Shown here piece after piece: positions 1 through 7,288 of a DNA stretch of 29,772 nt. The notes under the pieces were generated by a model. It was given only the letters and a program-made list of their open reading frames with translations. It was not told the origin of the DNA and searched no databases. The DNA comes from PALSA-505 sp035308365 (lineage in GTDB: Bacteria; Actinomycetota; Actinomycetes; Streptosporangiales; Streptosporangiaceae): positions 1 to 29,772 of the forward strand of contig DATGGU010000118.1 of the NCBI GenBank assembly GCA_035308365.1, written 5' to 3'. Both the position numbers and the translations under genes were made by a program. Within the stretch, counting starts at the first letter, position 1, and each line of letters starts with the position of its first letter.

Positions 1-235
1 GGCCTTGCTGCTGCCGGTGCTGGCCGCCCTGCTCACGCTGGCCGGGATCTGGCAGTGGACCAACCTGCGAGGCGTACCGGAGGCCGTCCGGCTGAGCACC
101 GAAGTAGCTGGAACCCTGCTGCCCGTAGCCGGGAGTTTGCCCGGAGCCGTGGCCGGGTGCCTCCTGCTGTGATTCGCCCTCGGGGTCATCCGATGTGTCG
201 CGAAGATCGTCAGGTGGAGGATTCCAACCGCTCAT
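1..235 (-). CDS. Possible N-terminus of a Gly/Gln-rich protein, cut by window edge
   Basis: Reading leftward from an ATG at 235 gives about 78 open codons that run off the window. The product begins MSGWNPPPDDLRDTSDDPEG and includes PGYGQQG. Such hydrophilic Pro/Gly/Gln-rich leaders are common before the membrane domains of actinobacterial proteins. The start has only a weak purine-rich stretch upstream (GGGGTGCAGG). The part nearest the window edge is less convincing: it is antisense to a leucine-rich reading frame on the other strand (2-172), and codon-position base composition favours that other strand over the first 75 bases. Only one of the two frames is likely to be real. No function can be assigned. 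Confidence 0.4.
   Translation of the reverse strand, partial: MSGWNPPPDDLRDTSDDPEGESQQEAPGHGSGQTPGYGQQGSSYFGAQPDGLRYASQVGPLPDPGQREQGGQHRQQQG
2..172 (+). CDS. Alternative: C-terminal end of a membrane protein, cut by window edge
   Basis: This frame is open from the window edge to a TGA at 170-172. Its first 22 codons nearly all end in G or C and encode a transmembrane-like segment (LLLPVLAALLTLAGIWQW), the classic coding pattern of a high-GC genome. After about base 75 the G/C bias at third positions drops and the sequence becomes less protein-like. It overlaps the opposite-strand candidate at 1-235, and I cannot decide between them without the sequence to the left. No family was recognised. 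Confidence 0.3.
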   Translation, partial: ALLLPVLAALLTLAGIWQWTNLRGVPEAVRLSTEVAGTLLPVAGSLPGAVAGCLLL

Positions 236-859
236 CTGTGCCTGCACCCCATTTCAGGATGGTTCCATCGCGGCTCGTCGCCCTGCATCCAAGCGTGGAC
301 GCTGCGGGCGGGCCGGCCAGAGCCGGTGTCCGCACGGTAGTTCTGGCCTCTGCCCCCGGTCGTGCATATACGCGGTCCGTTCTGGCTGAGGTCCGCAGGA
401 CTCTCATGGCGTTTCCGCTGGATCACTCGGCGGCCGAGCGTGACGCATCGCAATCGTCTGTGCAAGCACTGCCTTCGTCAGGACATGTCTCGCGACACGG
501 CCCCAATGGTACAAAAATAAGAACGAGCCGACACGAGAGCCAGCCCTAGCAGCCAGAACTTCTGTCCATAACGATTACATTCCGTAGTGTGACCGTGACA
601 TACCCGCACCACCAGCGGGAAATCCGATCGGTCGAAGATCGCCAAGGGGATTTCGGCTGGCTGGCTCCGGCTTTCGCCTGCGCGGCCGGGGGTGGGCGTT
701 ACAAGGCCCCACCGGAGAGGGGTTCGTTCGGGGCTGTGCTTGGGGCGAATTAGAGCAGGTGTGCCATACTCTGGCCAGACATCAGACCTGTCGGAATTGG
801 GGAACGCGGCATGGCCGCACGGACAGGGGTCGGCTAGCGAGGGGCGACGGAGGCTGGCA
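236..859. other. About 620 bases with no convincing gene
   Basis: Short open frames occur on both strands, but none combines an SD site, strong third-position G/C bias and a recognisable product. Bases 505-590 are noticeably A/T-richer than the rest and may hold promoter elements for the regulator that follows. A weak partial match to the ATCCGATGT motif of the sugar locus (ATCCGAT at 622-628) is present. No tRNA or clear terminator was seen. Confidence 0.5.
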
Positions 860-1783
860 GTGGCGGTCACCGACGAAGCGATCGAGAAGATCAAATCAAT
901 GATTGTCTCCGGTGCTCTGCGCGCCGGGGACAGGCTGCCGAGGGAGGCAGATCTCGCCGCCGAGCTCGGCCTGTCCCGCAGCTCACTTCGGGAGGCGGTG
1001 CGGGCGCTCGCCCTGGTCAACATCCTCGACGTGCGCCAGGGCGATGGCACCTACGTCACCAGTTTGCAGGCGCCGCTACTGCTGGAGGCGCTCAGCTTCA
1101 TCGTCGACTTCCATCGCGATGCGACCGTGCTGGAGTTCCTACGCGTGCGCCGCATCCTGGAGCCCGCCGCCACGGCCATGGCGGCCGAGCGGATCACAGC
1201 CCGGGAGAGCCAGGAACTGCGGGATCTGCTGGACAGCCTCGGCCCCGAGCCGGAGATCGAGGATCTGGTCGCGAACGACCTGGAATTTCACCGGAGGATC
1301 GCGGCCTGCTCGGGGAACTCGGTGCTCTGCTCCCTCTTGGAAACACTGTCCGGGCCGACGACGCGGGCCAGGGTATGGCGCGGCCTCACTCAGTCCGGTG
1401 CCAAGGAGCGAACGCTGGCCGAGCATCGCGCGATCCTGGACGCTCTGGCCGCACGCGACCCCGAGGTGGCCAGGTCATGGGCCACCGTGCACATCGCCAG
1501 CGTGGAGGAGTGGCTAGCCTCCGTACTCTTACCCACCCTGGACGAGATCCCGGCCAGCGACGGCGTGCCAGCCCAGGAAGCTGGGCCGACCCGGGAGGGC
1601 GTGCCAGTCCAGGAGGCTGGGCCGACCCGGGACGGGGTGCCAGCCCAGGAGGCTGGGCCCACCCCGGACGGCGCACCAGCCCAGGAGGCCAGGCCCACCC
1701 AGGAGGCTGGGCCGACCCGGGACGGCGCGCCAGCCCAGGAGACTGGGCCCATCCGGGACGGCGCACCAGACCAGGACCGCTGA
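860..1783 (+). CDS. FadR-type GntR family transcriptional regulator with repeat tail
   Basis: This 307-residue protein is a DNA-binding regulator of the FadR/FCD subfamily, whose members usually sense small organic acids. The winged helix-turn-helix covers about residues 5-68 (LPREADLAAELGLSRSSLRE, then a GDGTYV wing). The FCD ligand domain covers about 75-222, with the expected metal or ligand residues D140, H144, H189 and H211. The GTG start at 860 was chosen because GGAGG lies at 849-853 with a 6-base gap and the wHTH begins right after; the frame is open further upstream but lacks such a signal. Residues 234-307 are a degenerate 12-residue repeat (GVPAQEAGPTRD type), which is foreign to the family. 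It could control the carbon genes 2.4 kb away, since FadR-type proteins regulate lactate and sugar-acid operons, but this is inference. It converges on the minus-strand set ending at 1800. Confidence 0.9.
   Translation: MAVTDEAIEKIKSMIVSGALRAGDRLPREADLAAELGLSRSSLREAVRALALVNILDVRQGDGTYVTSLQAPLLLEALSFIVDFHRDATVLEFLRVRRILEPAATAMAAERITARESQELRDLLDSLGPEPEIEDLVANDLEFHRRIAACSGNSVLCSLLETLSGPTTRARVWRGLTQSGAKERTLAEHRAILDALAARDPEVARSWATVHIASVEEWLASVLLPTLDEIPASDGVPAQEAGPTREGVPVQEAGPTRDGVPAQEAGPTPDGAPAQEARPTQEAGPTRDGAPAQETGPIRDGAPDQDR
1559..1780 (+). repeat. 36-bp in-frame tandem repeat in the regulator tail
   Basis: About six imperfect copies of a 36-base unit encode GVPAQEAGPTRD-like dodecapeptides. 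One copy is shortened internally (GAPAQEARPT followed by QEAGPTRD) and the last is truncated. The copies differ by only a few residues, which points to recent expansion by slippage or unequal exchange. Confidence 0.9.
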
Positions 1784-1799
1784 CTCAGGCCGGAGGTGG

Positions 1800-2117
1800 T
1801 CAGTCTGGCCAGTGGAAGCTGGTGATGCTGCCTCCGGTGATGGTGACGGCCGCCGCCGGCGTGGCCGCATCCCGCCAGATCGTGTAGTCACCGGCGGGCA
1901 GATCCGGATAGACGGCGGCGTACTTGACGGAGCTGCTGGTCCGTCGCTCGCGTACCTGGGAGTGGGTACGCGCGGCGGCTGGTGAGCCGGTGCGGCTGAT
2001 CTCGATCTCATCCCCGTCCATGCTGGCCGGAGTGTGCACGATCAAGGCGCCGGTGTCAGCGCCGAGGTTGAGCACGACGGTGCCCGGGCCAGACGGCGGG
2101 AGCTGGGTCTCTGTCAT
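1800..2117 (-). CDS. Small conserved beta-rich protein of unknown function
   Basis: This 105-residue protein (MTETQLPPSGPGTVVLNLGA...) has no signal peptide or membrane segment. It alternates hydrophobic strands with turns: GTVVLNLG, ALIVHTP, YAAVYPDLPAGDYTIW and AVTITGGSITSFHW. The last two look like the carboxypeptidase-regulatory/prealbumin-type beta-sandwich pattern. I recall similar small proteins in actinobacteria, mostly left as hypothetical. The ATG at 2117 follows GGAGG by about 8 bases; an open frame further upstream lacks this. It is the last gene of a likely minus-strand set after the DUF4331 gene, with a gap of about 107 bases. Its role is unknown. Confidence 0.8.
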   Translation of the reverse strand: MTETQLPPSGPGTVVLNLGADTGALIVHTPASMDGDEIEISRTGSPAAARTHSQVRERRTSSSVKYAAVYPDLPAGDYTIWRDAATPAAAVTITGGSITSFHWPD

Positions 2118-2224
2118 GACGATGGGCCTCCGGCGTGCGCGTTCGGTATCCAGGGTGACCGGGCGCTGGCGCAGGTCACGGTTCCGCCAGCGCCCGGCCA
2201 CTGTTGGGAAGGGGACGAGCAGGT

Positions 2225-3595
2225 TCAGCTTGGGGTGTAGAAGCCGTCGTAGGGAACGCCGAGGTAGGGGAACTTGTCGAGGTACTGCGACCTGACGCTG
2301 GTGTTGGTCAGCCCGTCGGTCACCGCGCTCGCCGCCGAGTCCGGGGTGTAGCTGCTGTCCACCAGCGGAATGGTCAGCCCGGCCAGGGCCCGTAGCTCGA
2401 TCGTCACAACGTCGTCGAACACCCGGCGGCCGTTGGGGTAGCCGGCCAGATCACCGCCGAGCACACCGAGGATGTTGGGCTTGGACGAGGGCGGGATTGA
2501 GGTGTTGAGCCGCAGCATGTCGGCGAGCGTGGAGCCGGTGTAGTTCTGGAAGCCGCTGATGATGCCGGACGGGATGCCGGTCAGCAGGATGGCCTCCAGG
2601 TCCGCGCGTGCGGTCCCGGCCTTGACGAACGCGGCCAGGTTGGGGAAGACCCCCGGATACAGATCGTTCAGCAGGGCGGCAAGCCCGGGCTGGGTGACGT
2701 AGGAGGCGAACTGCTTGTCCTGCGACGGCGGCAGCGAGTTCCACAGGTCCTTCTGGCCCAGCGGCACGAGCACCTCGTTGAACAGCGGGTTGCCGAGCCG
2801 GGACACCTGCCGCCACGGGCCGGAATCCAGGCTCTCGCCGTTGCTGCGGCCGTCGTAGATCCGGGTCTTCTGCCGGCTCGCGGTAGTCCACACGCCGATG
2901 GTGGGGTTGCTGCTGGACGTGCCCAGCAGGGAGATGGGCACCTGGATCGCGATCGAGTGAACGTTCAGGTTGTTCGTGTCGTTCACACCGGGCGCCGGCT
3001 TGCTGAACACGTGCATGCCGTACTGGTTGTGTAGCTGCTCGAACGGCCGCAGGTTGCCGAGGTCGAAGATCGCACCAAGGTCAACGTAGAAGCCCTCGGC
3101 GCGCTGGCCCGCGAACACCTTGATGCCGCCGGGTAGCTGGTGGACGGCCTCCTTGGCCAGGTTGGCGTAGTGCGGAGTGGACAGCGGGCCGATGTTGCAT
3201 GGCGGGCAGGTCAGCCCGCGGCCGAGTATGGTCTTGCGCCCGTTGATGGTCTGGCTGACCCGGTAGACCTGGCGGCGGTTCCAGTTCGTGCTGTTCAGCG
3301 ACAGGATCGGGCCGGTGTTGTAGAGGAACGTGTCCGGGTCACGCAGTTCGTCGGTGAAGCGGAGCTGGAAGGTGATGTCGGCCTGGCCGTCCCCGTCGTT
3401 GTCGATGTGGATCTCGTACATCACATCCGGGCCGAACTGGTAGAAGTTCGGCCCACCCGCCGGTTCCTGCAGCGGCAGGTAGTTGGCGATCAGGGTGACC
3501 GTGTCCGGCTTGTCCGGGCTGACGAAGGCATATAGGTCCGTGCTGTCGGCCACCGGATCCATGGAGATCTCGGGCGCCTCGCGATGCGATGACAT
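2225..3595 (-). CDS. DUF4331 family protein
   Basis: The 456-residue product starts with SSHREAPEI followed by DSTDLYAFVSPD, the hallmark N-terminus of DUF4331 proteins. Residues 65-73 (DNDGDGQAD) form a calcium-binding-like loop, and a CPPC motif occurs near residue 130. No signal peptide is visible on this start, although the fold is usually described for exported or surface proteins. The ATG at 3595 is preceded by AGTGAGG about 7 bases upstream. It lies between a Tat-signal protein gene (55-base gap) and the small protein gene at 1800-2117, all on the minus strand, so they probably share transcription. The biochemical function of DUF4331 is not known to me. Confidence 0.9.
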   Translation of the reverse strand: MSSHREAPEISMDPVADSTDLYAFVSPDKPDTVTLIANYLPLQEPAGGPNFYQFGPDVMYEIHIDNDGDGQADITFQLRFTDELRDPDTFLYNTGPILSLNSTNWNRRQVYRVSQTINGRKTILGRGLTCPPCNIGPLSTPHYANLAKEAVHQLPGGIKVFAGQRAEGFYVDLGAIFDLGNLRPFEQLHNQYGMHVFSKPAPGVNDTNNLNVHSIAIQVPISLLGTSSSNPTIGVWTTASRQKTRIYDGRSNGESLDSGPWRQVSRLGNPLFNEVLVPLGQKDLWNSLPPSQDKQFASYVTQPGLAALLNDLYPGVFPNLAAFVKAGTARADLEAILLTGIPSGIISGFQNYTGSTLADMLRLNTSIPPSSKPNILGVLGGDLAGYPNGRRVFDDVVTIELRALAGLTIPLVDSSYTPDSAASAVTDGLTNTSVRSQYLDKFPYLGVPYDGFYTPS

Positions 3596-3649
3596 CTATA
3601 ACCTCACTGCTTGATGTGGGCGAATGTCTGGCTGAGAACTGGCGGCCGG

Positions 3650-4009
3650 TCAGCGCGTGGTCTGCCGGAGCCGGGCGGCCAGGTCAGGGTCGTGGACCTT
3701 GACGTGACTGGTTCCGTGGTACACATCCAGCTCTCCGCTTCGCCCCGGATGCACATGGATCACGATGTGCGCATCGGCGTCAGCCTGTTCGCCGGGCTCG
3801 CTCTGGGTGTGCGTGGACGCGGGCTTGGCCGCTGGTTCTCTCGTGGTAGCGGCCTGCGCTGCGCCCAGGCCACCGAAGGCCCCCACGGCCAGCCCGGCCG
3901 CACCCACTCCCGCGGCGCCCAGGAGTGACCGCCGCGACATCTGCCGCAGCTCCGGGCTGTCCGCACCGGCGGGGGTGAGCCGGCCGTTCGGATGATCGTT
4001 ACCAGGCAT
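3650..4009 (-). CDS. Small Tat-exported protein of unknown function
   Basis: The 119-residue protein carries a twin-arginine signal: SRRSLLG at residues 25-31, a hydrophobic stretch (GAAGVGAAGLAVGAFGGLGA) and an AQA cleavage-like site near residue 53. The mature part is about 66 residues and rich in His and Asp (DADAHIVIHVHPG, VYHGTSHVKVHDPD), which might bind metal. The ATG at 4009 follows AAAGGA by about 5 bases. It is the first gene of the minus-strand set with DUF4331. Tat export suggests it folds, perhaps with a cofactor, before secretion. No named family was recognised. Confidence 0.8.
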   Translation of the reverse strand: MPGNDHPNGRLTPAGADSPELRQMSRRSLLGAAGVGAAGLAVGAFGGLGAAQAATTREPAAKPASTHTQSEPGEQADADAHIVIHVHPGRSGELDVYHGTSHVKVHDPDLAARLRQTTR

Positions 4010-4147
4010 GGTTGTCCTTTCCCGGACAGGAATCCACCGAATTGGTACCTGCGCGCGCGTCCTAACACGCGACCTATTCGCCGCCCGGGGCAGGACGGTT
4101 CATGGACGGAATCAGGAAATTTGCCCCGTTCTTTCCGGTAAGCGATA

Positions 4148-4170
4148 CCCGGCACCTGCCATCCGCCGGG
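4148..4170 (-). terminator. Possible hairpin after the lactonase gene
   Basis: CCCGGC at 4148-4153 pairs with GCCGGG at 4165-4170, a 6-bp stem just past the stop codon at 4177. There is no U-tract. It is at best a weak transcription end between the sugar operon and the Tat/DUF4331 set. Confidence 0.3.
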
Positions 4171-4176
4171 CCGGGC

Positions 4177-5022
4177 TCAGATCCGCAACCGGTACGTTGC
4201 CGCCGCGTTCCCGCCGAACACCGCCGCCCGCTCCGCCGCGCCGAGACGGCCGCCGAGGACCGTCCGGGCCAGCTCAAGCACCTCGTGGTAGGTGGCCGCC
4301 AGCGTGCACACCGGCCAGTCCGAGCCGAACATGAGCCGCCCGGGACCGAAGGCTTCAAGGAGGTGATCGGTAAAGGGAATGATCCGTTCCACAGTCCATC
4401 CGGCACCGGCCTCGGTCACCAGCCCGGACAGCTTGCAGCTCACGTTCGGCCGGGCGGCCAGCTCGCTGATCAGCCCGGCCCAGGGAGATAGCTGGCCGGA
4501 CTCGATGTCCGGCTTTCCGCCGTGATCGAGCACGAACCTCACCTCGTCCAGGTCCGCAGTGACCCGGACTGCCGCCGGGAGCTGTGACGGCCGTACCAGC
4601 AGGTCGTAGACCAGCCCGGCCTGCCCGACGGCGGCCAGGCCACGGCGTACCCCGGAACGCTCCAGCCAGCCCGGGTCGGGCTCATCCTGGACCAGATGCC
4701 GGATGCCAACCAGCCGGTCACCGCCGGGCAGCGCCCGCAGCCTGGCGATCTCGTCTGCGACATCGGGCCTGGTCAGATCGGCCCAGCCGACGACACCGGC
4801 GACCGGGATCCGGCTCGCAGCGGCGGCCAGGGTCAGGAACTCTTCGGTCTCGTCCGCGCTGGCCAGCACCTGGACGAGCACGCTGGCGGTGATGCCGCCG
4901 GCCGCGCCCACCGTGGCGTAGTCGTCCAGGCTGAACCGGCGCCGCAGCGAAGGAAGCGAGCCGAGCCAGGCGTGCTCCCTGGCCACCGGATCCCAGACGT
5001 GGTGATGTGCGTCGACGATCAT
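4177..5022 (-). CDS. Amidohydrolase-family lactonase, probable L-fucono-lactonase
   Basis: This 281-residue protein belongs to the COG3618 / amidohydrolase-2 family of sugar lactonases. The metal-site motif HxH is at H6/H8 (VDAHHHVWDP), followed by GIRH at 106-109, DHGGKP at 166-171, CKLSG at 196-200 and the C-terminal FGSDWP ending at 237. Family members open sugar-acid lactones in the cytosol. Beside a fuconate dehydratase, the likely substrate is L-fucono-1,5-lactone, giving L-fuconate. The ATG overlaps the stop of the preceding aldo/keto reductase gene by 4 bases (ATGA), so translation is probably coupled. It is the last gene of the operon. The exact substrate is inferred from context; rhamnono- or galactono-lactone would be alternatives. 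Confidence 0.87.
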   Translation of the reverse strand: MIVDAHHHVWDPVAREHAWLGSLPSLRRRFSLDDYATVGAAGGITASVLVQVLASADETEEFLTLAAAASRIPVAGVVGWADLTRPDVADEIARLRALPGGDRLVGIRHLVQDEPDPGWLERSGVRRGLAAVGQAGLVYDLLVRPSQLPAAVRVTADLDEVRFVLDHGGKPDIESGQLSPWAGLISELAARPNVSCKLSGLVTEAGAGWTVERIIPFTDHLLEAFGPGRLMFGSDWPVCTLAATYHEVLELARTVLGGRLGAAERAAVFGGNAAATYRLRI

Positions 5023-5984
5023 CCGGGGATGAGCCCTTCAGCAGCCAGTTCGTCAAGCAGGACCGCTGGTATCGGCCGGGCCAGGTAGCCGGCGTCCTCG
5101 GTGATCTCGGCCGGGTTCCTGGCGCCCACCACGGCGGCGGTGACGGCGGGATGGGCGAGCGAGAACTGTAGCGCGGCGGCGGCGGCCGGCACGCCATGGC
5201 GCTCACAGATGGCCCGGATCCGGGCCACCCTGGTGAGGATGTCCGGCCCGGCCGCCGCGTAGTCGTAGGTGGCCCCGGTTTCGGGCCGGGCCAGGACACC
5301 GCTGTTGAAGACGCCGCCCACCAGGACGGCCACCCCACGGCGGAGGCACTCGGGGAACAGCGTCTGCGCGGCGCTGGGGTCGAGCAGCGTGTAACGCCCG
5401 GCGATGAGCACGCAATCCAGGTCCGCCCGGCGGATGAACCAGTCCAGCATCGCGGTCTGGTTCATGCCAACGCCGACGGCGCCGATCACCCCCGCCGCGC
5501 GGAGTTCGGCCAGCGCGGGGAGCGCTTCATCCAGCGCTTGCGGACCGTGGTCGTCGGGGTCGTGGATGAGCGCAATGTCGATCCGGTCCAGCCCCAGTCT
5601 GTCCAGGCTCCCGGAGAGCGTGGCGAGCACCCCGTCCCGGCTGTAGTCGCGCACCCGGCTCAGCCGGGGCGTGCCGTAGAAGCCCTCCACGCCCTCGACA
5701 TCGTCGTCGGTGGGCACCAGGCGGCGGCCCACCTTGGTCGACACGGTGAAATCCGCGCGGGGCACTCCCCGCAGGAAGGCGCCGATCCGGAGTTCGGAGT
5801 TCCCCACGCCGTAGTGCGGCGCGGTGTCGAACGCGCGGATCCCGGCCGCCCAGGCCGCCTCCAGGGTGGCCTGCGCGGTACCGGGGGCCACCGGTTCGTA
5901 CAGCCCACCGATCGGCGCACCGCCGAACATCAGCCTGGTCACGGACACCCCGCTGCGCCCCAGCGGGACCTGCTCGATGATCAC
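5019..5984 (-). CDS. Aldo/keto reductase, probable L-fucose 1-dehydrogenase
   Basis: The 321-residue protein is an aldo/keto reductase of the type that includes D-threo-aldose 1-dehydrogenase / L-fucose dehydrogenase. The catalytic tetrad is visible: D53 and Y58 (FDTAPHYGVGNSE), K84 (STKVGR) and H141 (IHDPDD). The expected reaction is NAD(P)-dependent oxidation of L-fucose at C1 to the lactone, the first step of the non-phosphorylative pathway. The GTG at 5984 shares 4 bases (GTGA) with the stop of the dehydratase gene upstream, which fixes the start. A longer open frame exists but would lie entirely inside the dehydratase gene. It also overlaps the lactonase by 4 bases. Pyridoxal dehydrogenase is an alternative activity of this subfamily, made less likely by the neighbours. 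Confidence 0.87.
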   Translation of the reverse strand: MIIEQVPLGRSGVSVTRLMFGGAPIGGLYEPVAPGTAQATLEAAWAAGIRAFDTAPHYGVGNSELRIGAFLRGVPRADFTVSTKVGRRLVPTDDDVEGVEGFYGTPRLSRVRDYSRDGVLATLSGSLDRLGLDRIDIALIHDPDDHGPQALDEALPALAELRAAGVIGAVGVGMNQTAMLDWFIRRADLDCVLIAGRYTLLDPSAAQTLFPECLRRGVAVLVGGVFNSGVLARPETGATYDYAAAGPDILTRVARIRAICERHGVPAAAAALQFSLAHPAVTAAVVGARNPAEITEDAGYLARPIPAVLLDELAAEGLIPG

Positions 5985-7288
5985 CCTTCGGCGTCCCGCC
6001 AGGCGGCTCCAGTGGGGAAGGTGAACTCGGCCAGCGAGGCGGCCCGGATCTCGGTCGAGGCGCCGGGCGCGGCCGGCACCAGATAGCGGCCGCCGGAAAC
6101 CCTGGCCGGGTCGGTGAAGTGCTCGTGCAACTGGTCGATCCACTCGATCACACGGCCCTCCAAGCTGCCGGACAGCGCCACATAGTCGAACATCGACAGA
6201 TGCTGGACGATCTCGCACAGCCCGACCCCGCCCGCGTGCGGGCAGACCGGCACGCCGAATTTCGCCGCCAGCAGCAGGTTCGCCAGGTTCTCGTTCACCC
6301 CGGCGACCCGGCAGGCGTCTATCTGCATGATGTCGATCGCCTCGGCCTGGAGCAACTGCTTGAAGACCACCCGGTTGGCCACATGCTCGCCGGTCGCGAC
6401 CTTGACCGGGCGCACCCCACGGCGGATCGCGGCCGTCCCCAGGATGTCGTCCGGGCTGGTCGGCTCCTCGATCCAGACCGGCCGCAGCGGCGCCAGTTCG
6501 CGGACCCAGCCGATCGCGGTGGGCACTCCCCACACCTGGTTGGCGTCGGCCGCTATGCCGGTGTCCTCGCCCACCGCCTGGCGGGCCACGGCGAACCGGC
6601 GAAGGTCGTCCTCGAGCTTGCCGCCCACCTTGAGCTTGACCTGGGTGAAGCCCTGCTGCACGGCCACCGAGCACAGCTCGGCGAGGTGCTCGTCGGAGTA
6701 GCCGAGCCAGCCAGGCGACGATGTGTACGCCGGATACCCGTGGCGTTCCAGTTCCGCGATTCGCCGGGCACGGCCGTCCTGCCCGCGTTCCAGCAGGTCC
6801 AGCGCGTCGTCCCGGGTAAGTGCGTCGTCAAGATAACGAAAGTCCACCAGGTCCACGAGCTGCCGGGGCGTCAGGTCGGCGAGCAGCCGCCACAGCGGCT
6901 TGCCCGCGCGCCGGGCGGCCAGGTCCCAGCAGGCGTTCAGCACCGCCCCGATGGCCATGTGCATCACCCCGCACTCGGGGCCAAGCCAGCGCAGCGGGCT
7001 GTCACCCACCAACGTTCGGTACAGATGGCCCAGATCGGACAGAACCTCATCGAGATCCCGTCCAGCCAGGAACGGTTCCAGTGCGCGGATGGCTGCGAGC
7101 TGCACCTCGTTGCCCCGCCCGATGGTGAACGCGAAGCCGTGCCCGGCCAGTCCATCGGATGCGTCGGTCCGTACCACGAGGTAGGCCGCGGAGTAGTCCG
7201 GGCCGGGGTTCATCGCATCCGAGCCGTCCAGGGTGCGCGAGGTCGGGAACCGGATGTCGTGGGTGTCGAAGCCCAGGATCGTGGTCAT
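5981..7288 (-). CDS. L-fuconate dehydratase (enolase superfamily)
   Basis: This 435-residue protein carries the full catalytic set of the mandelate racemase-like enolases: K218 and K220 (KLK), D248, E274, E301 and H351. The motif SSPGWLGYSDEHL (191-203) and the spacing match characterised L-fuconate dehydratases, in which, as I recall, K220 and H351 are the acid/base pair. It removes water from L-fuconate to give 2-keto-3-deoxy-L-fuconate in the cytosol and needs Mg2+. The N-terminal part (TRTLDGSDAMNPGPDYSAAY) is also typical of this group. The ATG overlaps the permease stop by 4 bases. This is the gene that most firmly fixes the pathway as L-fucose (or the related D-arabinose/L-galactose acids these enzymes also accept). 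Confidence 0.93.
   Translation of the reverse strand: MTTILGFDTHDIRFPTSRTLDGSDAMNPGPDYSAAYLVVRTDASDGLAGHGFAFTIGRGNEVQLAAIRALEPFLAGRDLDEVLSDLGHLYRTLVGDSPLRWLGPECGVMHMAIGAVLNACWDLAARRAGKPLWRLLADLTPRQLVDLVDFRYLDDALTRDDALDLLERGQDGRARRIAELERHGYPAYTSSPGWLGYSDEHLAELCSVAVQQGFTQVKLKVGGKLEDDLRRFAVARQAVGEDTGIAADANQVWGVPTAIGWVRELAPLRPVWIEEPTSPDDILGTAAIRRGVRPVKVATGEHVANRVVFKQLLQAEAIDIMQIDACRVAGVNENLANLLLAAKFGVPVCPHAGGVGLCEIVQHLSMFDYVALSGSLEGRVIEWIDQLHEHFTDPARVSGGRYLVPAAPGASTEIRAASLAEFTFPTGAAWRDAEG

Noticed and set aside
478..1050. 190-codon minus-strand open frame
   Set aside because: It overlaps the start of the FadR-type regulator antisense, and its product is Arg/Ser/Pro-rich without a recognisable domain or SD.
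5985..6674. Upstream extension of the aldo/keto reductase frame
   Set aside because: It would lie within the dehydratase gene in another frame. The GTGA overlap at 5981-5984 gives a natural start, and the AKR domain begins there.
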